A model generated the notes under the pieces. The model did not search any database, had not been told where the DNA came from, and saw nothing but the letters and a program-made list of their open reading frames with translations. A program made the position numbers and the translations under genes. Positions 14,975 to 23,158 of a DNA stretch of 23,158 nucleotides are shown here, piece after piece (the stretch's first letter is position 1; each line of letters begins with the position of its first letter). The DNA is from Acidobacteriota bacterium (GTDB taxonomy: Bacteria; Acidobacteriota; Thermoanaerobaculia; Multivoradales; JAHEKO01): the NCBI GenBank assembly GCA_027296385.1, contig JAPUJD010000324.1:1-23158 (forward strand), in the 5' to 3' direction.

Positions 14975-16006
14975 CTGGTCGCCGGAGTCGATCAGGGCAT
15001 CGTCCGGCAGATCCGGTAGTCGGATCACCGGCACCGTTCCGTGGGCCTCCAGGAACCCGGTCCAGGACTGATCACCGCCGAGGGCGCGGCGCAGGCTCCA
15101 AGCTCGCGGCCACCTCTTGATCGACCCCAGCCAGGACCGCACCTGAAGTCTGAGATCCGGCCAGGCTCGCGCTCGCAGCCGGCGACCCGCCAGCCGCAGC
15201 TCGCGGGCCGCGGTGCACGAGCCGGCGGACAAGAGCAACGGCGCCGGCCAGTGGATCATCATCAAGAGGAATCGGTTGCGCCACGAGAGCTGGCGCTTCA
15301 TGTCCGACCCGCGCACGGCGGTCGCTGAGATCGCGTGGTGAACGACGGCGTCGCCCACGACGACGACCTCCCAGCCGCGCGAGCGGGCTCGCAGGCAGAG
15401 ATCGATGTCCTCGAAGTAGTAACCGTACAGATCCTCCCACCCGCCGAGAGTCTCGTAGGCTGTCGTGCGCATCATCAGAGCGGCGCCGGTGACTGCGATC
15501 ACCTCGCGACAGGCCGGAAGCGGCTGGAACTCCTCGAGCGGACGACCGATGCCCTCGTCCCAGGCCTCGCCCGCGAGCGTGATGTTGATCCCCAGAGAGT
15601 TGAGCACTCGCGGCGCCCCCCAGATCATGAGCCGTGGCCCCGCGATCACACGCTCGGGTGTCGCCGCCATCACCACGATCAACCGTCGCAGAGCATCCGG
15701 CTCGGCGATCGTGTCGTTGTTGACGAAGAACAGATAGTCATGGGCCGGAAGGTGGGTTCGAGCCCAACGCGCACCGAGGTTGTTGGCGGCAGAAAAGCCA
15801 ACGGACCGCTCCGAGATGATGACGTGCACTCGCGGATGCGCCTCGACCAGGCCCGGCATCGCCTCCTGACACGCGTTGGCCACCACGACGATCTCGAGCG
15901 CCACACCTTCGCTCGCGAGTAGGGACTCGAGACAGCGAGCCAGAATGCCGCTACCGCGGTGGTGCACGATGATCGCGCAGACCGAAGAGCGCAGCGTCCG
16001 GTTCAC
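14966..16006 (-). CDS. Glycosyltransferase family 2, with a changed nucleotide-binding position
   Basis: This is a 346-residue GT-A transferase: CAIIVHHRGSG (about 10-20), VVVANACQE (41-48), SVGFSAANNLGARW (68-81), FFVNNDTI with NND at 96-98, VTGAALMMRTTAYETLGGW, and YYFEDIDLCLRARSRGWEV with the Glu-Asp pair. The strand that usually reads VVDN carries Ala at residue 43, so the first nucleotide-binding Asp is missing; the metal-binding and catalytic positions are kept. A hydrophobic stretch (about 245-262) and a basic segment suggest membrane association. GTG 16006 is the start that just includes the first strand; no clear Shine-Dalgarno is seen. A small hairpin (arms 16023-16028 and 16036-16041) lies in its leader. 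It is a lone gene between two peptidase genes. Membership of the polysaccharide pathway is likely but not shown. Confidence 0.87.
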   Translation of the reverse strand: MNRTLRSSVCAIIVHHRGSGILARCLESLLASEGVALEIVVVANACQEAMPGLVEAHPRVHVIISERSVGFSAANNLGARWARTHLPAHDYLFFVNNDTIAEPDALRRLIVVMAATPERVIAGPRLMIWGAPRVLNSLGINITLAGEAWDEGIGRPLEEFQPLPACREVIAVTGAALMMRTTAYETLGGWEDLYGYYFEDIDLCLRARSRGWEVVVVGDAVVHHAISATAVRGSDMKRQLSWRNRFLLMMIHWPAPLLLSAGSCTAARELRLAGRRLRARAWPDLRLQVRSWLGSIKRWPRAWSLRRALGGDQSWTGFLEAHGTVPVIRLPDLPDDALIDSGDQSA

Positions 16007-16194
16007 AGAGTCGCCGGGGTCAGAATCATGGTCGGTGATTCCCGAGTAGCCTCGTTCATCGAGCGGCCAACCTATCGCAAAGTCGCCCGCCCGGTCTTCA
16101 CGGACCCATGCGCGAGTTCTCGAAGCGGGCTACCAAGCTTCGCCTCCCAAACTATCCCCTGCCTCCGACTCTCAGGGAGCCGCACCAGACTGCA

Positions 16195-16203
16195 TGATAA
16201 AAT
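16195..16203 (+). promoter_or_regulatory. Extended -10 promoter candidate for the metzincin-like gene and M16 pair
   Basis: TGATAAAAT has TG, one base, then TAAAAT, one mismatch from TATAAT. It lies 32 bases before ATG 16236. No -35 hexamer is visible. The gap between the divergent genes (16007-16235) otherwise holds only a 6-base-pair hairpin (arms 16121-16126 and 16137-16142, no T-run) and the leader hairpin of the minus gene. Confidence 0.45.
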
Positions 16204-16235
16204 CCGCTCTGGTTCGTCCTTATCTGGATTTCACC

Positions 16236-17435
16236 ATGAAGCTCAGCTCTCTTTCGACCGCACTGTTGCTGGTGACGCTCGCCAGCGGCTCTGCCCAGGC
16301 GACCTCGTACCTCGCCATGACAGATCGAGCTCTCTTCGAGCAGGCTCCGGTGGTCGCGCAGGTCAGCGTTCTGTCTGTCGGACCCGCTCCCGCCCAGGGC
16401 GTCCCGTCAATCGACTACATCGTCGTGGTCGAGCGCCTACTCAAGGGCAAGATTGCCGGCAGCACGGTCGTCGTTCGCGTCGCCGGTGGCCTGGGTCCTG
16501 ATGGCTGGGGGCTCGAGGTCGTCGGCGCGCCCGCCTTCGACGCCGGCGACAGGGCTCTCCTCTTCCTCGTGCCGAGGCGTGACGGCACATACGGCATCCT
16601 GCACATGATGTTGGGGGCCTTCCACGAGTTCACCCTGGGCGACCAACATCTGGCACTACGAGCCCTGCAAGAGGTTCGTCACCTGGAGACCGGCGACGCC
16701 TCCAGCAAACCCTCAACCGCACTAGCGCGGGACTTCCAGAGCTTCGCTGATTGGCTCGCTACCGGGGCCGAGGACGACAGCTCCTACTGGGTGCCGGTCT
16801 CCGAGCGCCGCCTAGATCGCTGGCGTGAGGCCTTCGCTCATCTGCGTCGCGAGCGCCGGCACCTGCGCTGGTTCGGAGACGAAGTCGAATGGCAGCTGGG
16901 CAGACCCGCCCCAGCCGGTTCCAGACGGCTCCTCAAGGACGCGCTACGCGCCTGGAGTGAACTCGCCGGCTTGAGTCTCGCCTACGGTGGGAGTACAGAA
17001 GTCGATGCCGGGCTGACCACCTTCGACGGCCTCAACGTCGTCTCCTTCGATGACCCCGAGGAGGTCATTCCTGGGACCTTCAGTTGCCGTCTGGGAGGCG
17101 TCGTCGCGATCGGCGGCCCCTGGTTCGACCCCGAGATCACGGATAGGAGAGAACCCGGCGCAGGCAGCGAGATCGCCGTTCGCATTCTCGGAGCCGACAT
17201 CGTGCTCAACGACGGAGCCAAGTGTCTGCTCGACGGTTTCCCTAGCCTCGTCCGCGAAGCGCTGATGCACGAGCTGGGGCACACCCTCGGTCTGGGCTTC
17301 GCCTGCGGCGATGGTCTCGAGGGCCGCTGCGACGAGGCCCACGACGCCTCCGTCATGCGCTTCTTCCTGCACACCGACAGCCAGCCGCACAGGCCGTCCG
17401 AGCGTGAGCGGGACGCGCTGCGCCACCAGCGTTGA
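16236..17435 (+). CDS. Secreted metzincin-like zinc peptidase, third zinc ligand not conserved
   Basis: This is a 399-residue exported protein. A clear signal peptide ends LASGSAQA, and mature TSYLAM follows. The first 150 residues of the mature chain form a beta-rich domain with repeated VV and LL strands (VAQVSVLSVG, SIDYIVVVERLLKGKIAGSTVVVRV). The C-terminal peptidase domain has HELGHTLGLGF at 345-355 and a probable Met-turn at M374 in ASVMRFF. Metzincins normally have HExxHxxGxxH/D, but position 355 is Phe. Cys357 and Cys365 flank a short insert, and His369 or Asp359 could take over metal binding. The protein ends soon after the Met-turn. ATG 16236 starts the signal peptide; the open frame from 16194 overlaps the promoter candidate. 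The M16 pair begins 39 bases downstream and is probably co-transcribed. Confidence 0.75.
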   Translation: MKLSSLSTALLLVTLASGSAQATSYLAMTDRALFEQAPVVAQVSVLSVGPAPAQGVPSIDYIVVVERLLKGKIAGSTVVVRVAGGLGPDGWGLEVVGAPAFDAGDRALLFLVPRRDGTYGILHMMLGAFHEFTLGDQHLALRALQEVRHLETGDASSKPSTALARDFQSFADWLATGAEDDSSYWVPVSERRLDRWREAFAHLRRERRHLRWFGDEVEWQLGRPAPAGSRRLLKDALRAWSELAGLSLAYGGSTEVDAGLTTFDGLNVVSFDDPEEVIPGTFSCRLGGVVAIGGPWFDPEITDRREPGAGSEIAVRILGADIVLNDGAKCLLDGFPSLVREALMHELGHTLGLGFACGDGLEGRCDEAHDASVMRFFLHTDSQPHRPSERERDALRHQR

Positions 17436-17474
17436 CGGCCGCCCCGCGATGAGTCACAGCCTCTGAGCCGCCGG

Positions 17475-18959
17475 ATGCAGCGCGCCACGGCCATAGCGAT
17501 CATCCTCCTGAGTGGAGTGCTCGCAGCCGACAACGGGCCAAGGGGTACGACACTGCCGGTGACCGAGCTCGAGCTCCCCAACGGCATGCTCTTTCTATTG
17601 CTGCCACGGCCGGAGATGCCTACCGTCGAGGCTGGCTGGGTGGTAACAACCGGTTCGGCCTTCGAAGCCCCCGGTGCAACCGGAGCCAGTCACCTCATCG
17701 AGCACATGCTGTTCAAGGGCACCCGCACGATCGGAGCGCGAGACATGAAGGCCGAAACGGGAGTGCTGGCGCGCCTCGACGAAGTCGAGCTCGAGATGCG
17801 CGCCTTGCCCACCTCCGGCCGCCGCGCTCAGCGCCGGCACCGCACACTCGAAACCGAACGCCTGGAGCTCGAGCAACGGGCGCGTGCGCTCACCCAACTC
17901 GGTGCCTTCTCGCTCGAGTACTCCCGAGCCGGTGCCACCCGGCTCAATGCCAACACGGCCGAGGATCTTACCCTCTACTACGTCACCGTCCCAGCCGAGA
18001 AGCTCGAGCTCTGGTTCTGGCTCGAGTCCGATCGGCTGCTTCACCCCGTCTTCCGCGAGCTCACCAAGGAGAAGCAGGTCATCGCCGAGGAGCGGCGACT
18101 GCGGATCGCCTCGACGCCCACCGGCGAAGCCGACCGCGCCTTCGACGAGGCCTTCTGGCAGGGTGGGGGGTACGGCCACTCCACTCTCGGCCGACCCGAA
18201 GATGTCGAACGACTGACCCGGTCCGACGTTCGCGTGGTCTTCGATCGCCACTACCGACCAAAGAACCTCACGGCTGTGCTCGTCGGAAACTTCGAGCTGC
18301 AACGGGTCGAGGCCATGGCACGAACCTACTTCGGACGTCTGCCAGCCGACGCCCCGGCCTCGCCTCCGCCTCGGGTTCAGCCCGCGCTCGACCGGCGGGG
18401 GGAACAACGTTTACGACAGAGCTGCAAGTGCCCGGAACAGGTTCGCATTCGCTATCCGACCGTGCCCTTCGGCCACCCAGACCAGTTCTCTCTCCAGGCA
18501 CTCGCTGGGGTGCTCAACGGTCGTGCGGGCCGGCTCTATCGCAGACTCGTCCTCGGGCGTGAAATCGCCTTCTCGGCCTACGCCCAGCAGACTCCACTGC
18601 GCGAGGCTGGCTTCTTCACGGCCACTCTCGAAGCCAAAGGCGGAACCCCGCTCGACGAGCTGGTCGCAGCGTGGGACGCCGAGGTCGAACAACTGACGAC
18701 TCGTCCCCCGCCGGGCGCCGAGCTACGCCGAGCTCAGCGCCGGCTGGCGACAGAGAATCTCGACCAACTCAAAGACCCGCACTACCTCATGCGCCGCCTC
18801 CTGGTCTACTCCGGCCTCGGGGACTGGCGGCAGCTGGGCCGCTGGAGCGACGTCATCGCGGCCGTCGAACCGCAAGCGATCCAGGACGTGGCGCGCCGCT
18901 ACCTGACGCACGACCGACGCCTGGTCGGCTACTACGAGCGAACGCAGGGCAGCCGATGA
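17475..18959 (+). CDS. M16 zinc peptidase, catalytic subunit
   Basis: This is a 494-residue exported pitrilysin-family peptidase. The short signal peptide is MQRATAIAIILLSGVLA. The inverted zinc motif is H73-L-I-E76-H77 in GASHLIEHMLFKGT, and the third ligand is probably E163 in ANTAEDLTLYY. The spacing between them (86 residues) is longer than usual because of an inserted charged helix near 95-142 (ARLDEVELEMRALP to LEQRARALTQL), a form I associate with M16 proteins of Acidobacteriota and related groups. The second, non-catalytic half begins near residue 300 and contains RIRYPTVPFGHPDQFSLQAL. M16B enzymes act as two-chain peptidases that degrade peptides or misfolded proteins in the periplasm. 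Its stop overlaps the next ATG (ATGA), consistent with a heterodimer made in equal amounts. Confidence 0.92.
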   Translation: MQRATAIAIILLSGVLAADNGPRGTTLPVTELELPNGMLFLLLPRPEMPTVEAGWVVTTGSAFEAPGATGASHLIEHMLFKGTRTIGARDMKAETGVLARLDEVELEMRALPTSGRRAQRRHRTLETERLELEQRARALTQLGAFSLEYSRAGATRLNANTAEDLTLYYVTVPAEKLELWFWLESDRLLHPVFRELTKEKQVIAEERRLRIASTPTGEADRAFDEAFWQGGGYGHSTLGRPEDVERLTRSDVRVVFDRHYRPKNLTAVLVGNFELQRVEAMARTYFGRLPADAPASPPPRVQPALDRRGEQRLRQSCKCPEQVRIRYPTVPFGHPDQFSLQALAGVLNGRAGRLYRRLVLGREIAFSAYAQQTPLREAGFFTATLEAKGGTPLDELVAAWDAEVEQLTTRPPPGAELRRAQRRLATENLDQLKDPHYLMRRLLVYSGLGDWRQLGRWSDVIAAVEPQAIQDVARRYLTHDRRLVGYYERTQGSR

Positions 18960-20480
18960 ACCGGACACTCGGCGCGATCGCCATGGCCCTCCTCGGGCTC
19001 TCGTGCCCCTTGCCTGGCCCGGCCCAGGAGTCCATGCCACGCCGTCTCGCACCGATACAAATACCGGCTCACCCACGCGACCTGATCCTCCCCGAGAGCT
19101 CGTGGAGACCCCCCTCGGCAGCGCGGCACCGGGTCACGCTCGACGGCGGCGCCACAGCGTTCCTGATCGAAGACTCGACGCTACCGCTCGTCGATATCGT
19201 CGTCGTCGCCCGGGCCGGGGCCTACTATGACCCACCCAACACCCCGGGCGTGTCCGAGATGACCGCCACCATGCTGCGTCGCGGCGGCACCGTGAGCCTC
19301 GATCCCGCCAGCTTCGACGAACGAGCCGACGAGCTCGGCGCCATCCTGACTTCGCAGGCCACCATGCTCTACGGCGCAGCGTCCCTGCGCTGCACAACCG
19401 CAGTCCTCGAGGAGGCCGTGGCCCTGTTGTTCGACATGATCGAGCATCCACGATTCGATTCCGCACGGCTCGGCAGCATCAAGCGCAATCTGGCCGAGGG
19501 CATGGCACGCCGCAACCTCGACCCCCTACGGGTCATCGAGCGCGAGTGGCAATGGCTCATCTTCGGCGAGGACCACTTCTCGACCCGCCCATTGAGCGCG
19601 AGTGATCTCGACTCGCTCACTTCAGCGGTTCTGAACGAGTTCCACCGCCGGCACTGGCGCCCCGAGAACCTGAAGCTGGCCGTGGCTGGAGACATCGACG
19701 GCGAGCGCCTCGAGACCCTGTTCGGACCTCGACTGCGCGCCTGGGCCGCGGCTCTCTCTCCCGCGGCGGCGCGGCCCTGGCCACCACCGGGCCCGGAAAA
19801 GACGCCGCGACCAGGGCTCTTCCACTTCGACGCTGACATCCCCCAGGCCAAGGTAGCGATGGGGCATCGAGCGCCGGGTGCGCTGCCCACTGTCGAACAA
19901 CGAGTGGAGATCGAGGTCCTGGCCGAGATCCTGGGCGGCCGTGGCGCCATCTCTCGACTCAACGGCCGCCTGCGCTCTGCCGAAGGCCTCGTCTACCGCA
20001 CCACCACGAGACTGGATCCCGGCGATCTCTGGCCGGCCGACTATCAGATTTTCTTCGACACACTCGACCACAACACGCCGCGCGCCGTCGCCGCGGTCCT
20101 CGAAGAGATCGAGCGCCTGCGCACCACGCCACCCCATCCGGAGGAGCTCGCGGTCGTCAAGCGCGAGCTCGTCGCCCGTCAGCAACAGGCCTTCGACACG
20201 GCCGAGGAAGCCGCCGGCTATCTGGTCGAAGACTCTCTCGTCGGCAGAGCGGAGACCTACCGTAGCAACTACCGCGAGCTGGTCAACGCCGTGACGGCAG
20301 CGCAAGTCCTGGCAACCGCCCGCCATCACCTCAGACCGGACGAGCTGACCACCCTCGTCGTGGGTCGATGGCCCGCCGTCGCCGGCGACGTCGACTCGGA
20401 AGGCTTGACCCGTCTCGAGCGCCTCCTGGGCCAGCGCGTGGTCCACTTGCCCCAGCGGGATCCGTTGACGCTAGAAAAGC

Positions 20481-22862
<2,382 letters not shown>

Positions 22863-22875
22863 GACAGGCCTAGTG

Positions 22876-22898
22876 TAGTGCGTCGCAAACCCTGCGGC
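22876..22898 (+). repeat. Imperfect 23-base intergenic repeat, copy 2
   Basis: This copy lies in the 79-base gap between the RND gene and the E1 gene. It matches 153-175 at 19 of 23 positions. Here it is upstream of a minus-strand gene, so its orientation relative to the nearest downstream gene is opposite to copy 1. The gap holds no T-rich terminator. Confidence 0.4.
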
Positions 22899-22941
22899 AG
22901 GGGCCGGGGGTTCGCGGGCTGCCAGGGACTTGTCGAAAAAC

Positions 22942-23158
22942 CTAGGCCTCAGTCAGCGGGGAGGCGCTAGGCACCTTCGCTGCACTCAGCTGTGGCCTCG
23001 AGCGCAACCAGACACCTCTCGCCCAATTTGCCCCCCGCTCGATCAGCACGCTCCAGAACGGCAGCACCAGGAGCGTCAGCACAACGGACGAGATGAGACC
23101 GCCCATCACCGTACGGGCTAGCGGATAGTAGAAAATACCGCCGGCGTGGGGCCCGCGA
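22942..23158 (-). CDS. RND efflux transporter, inner-membrane pump (C-terminal end)
   Basis: The last 71 residues are visible; the gene continues beyond the window. The chain reads RGPHAGGIFYYPLARTVMGG, then LISSVVLTLLVLPFWSVLIE, followed by a basic tail. This is the final transmembrane region of AcrB/CzcA-type pumps, where 'PLA(R)T(V)MGGL' precedes the last helix ending in 'LPxxxxLIE'. Such pumps use the proton gradient to export drugs, metals or lipids through a tripartite complex. The stop TAG is at 22942-22944, 79 bases upstream of the E1 gene on the same strand. It could be any RND subfamily. Confidence 0.85.
   Translation of the reverse strand, partial: RGPHAGGIFYYPLARTVMGGLISSVVLTLLVLPFWSVLIERGANWARGVWLRSRPQLSAAKVPSASPLTEA

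Noticed and set aside
16121..16142. Hairpin with 6-base-pair stem and 10-base loop as a possible terminator
   Set aside because: There is no T-run after it and no gene ends there. The flanking genes are divergent, so no terminator is expected.
22891..22941. Possible terminator after the RND gene on the minus strand
   Set aside because: The T-run (about five T) lies close to the stop but before any stem, not after one; only short C/G-rich pairings are present.

Overview
The window is about 23 kb of GC-rich, gene-dense bacterial DNA, apparently chromosomal. It carries 17 protein-coding genes (two cut by the window edges). I see no RNA genes, insertion sequences, integrases or CRISPR arrays. 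The gene content fits a Gram-negative (diderm) bacterium: an ABC-type polysaccharide exporter, a polyprenyl-phosphate sugar transferase, a lipoprotein, an RND efflux pump, paired periplasmic M16 peptidases and a fused E1 2-oxoacid dehydrogenase. The style of the M16 pair, the fibronectin-III-like lipoprotein and the fused E1 suggests Acidobacteriota, perhaps Thermoanaerobaculia. This is an inference from memory of protein families, not a search result.

Region 1 (1-6725, + strand) is a compact surface-polysaccharide operon. It starts with the end of an ABC exporter ATPase and continues with a GT2 transferase, a DUF1972/GT4 transferase, a membrane-bound initiating sugar-phosphate transferase, two more GT2 transferases and a GT4-like transferase. 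Most neighbours overlap by 1-20 bases, so translation is probably coupled. Region 2 (6722-10168, - strand) holds a GT4-like transferase followed by a large GT2-GT4 fusion and converges on region 1. Together the two regions look like the assembly line of an O-antigen, capsule or exopolysaccharide that is started on undecaprenyl phosphate, extended in the cytoplasm and exported by the ABC transporter.

Region 3 (10308-17435) alternates strands. Exported proteins lie on + (a small lipoprotein, a C25 gingipain/PorU-like peptidase and a metzincin-like peptidase). Glycosyltransferases lie on - (a multi-membrane GT-C enzyme and another GT2). Region 4 (17475-20632, +) is a pair of M16 peptidase genes, one with the full zinc site and one without. 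Region 5 (20481-23158, -) holds a fused alpha/beta E1 dehydrogenase subunit and the C-terminal end of an RND efflux transporter.

The observations most worth a second look are these. All four convergent gene pairs overlap at their 3' ends, two of them through a shared CTAG that supplies both stop codons. One M16 gene runs 152 bases antisense into its neighbour. The leader of the GT-C gene can form a pseudoknot that would hide its ribosome binding site. The metzincin-like protein lacks the expected third zinc histidine. A C25 PorU-like peptidase sits between two glycosyltransferases. An imperfect 23-base repeat occurs in two intergenic gaps near the two ends of the window. Everything here was read by eye; no database search was run.
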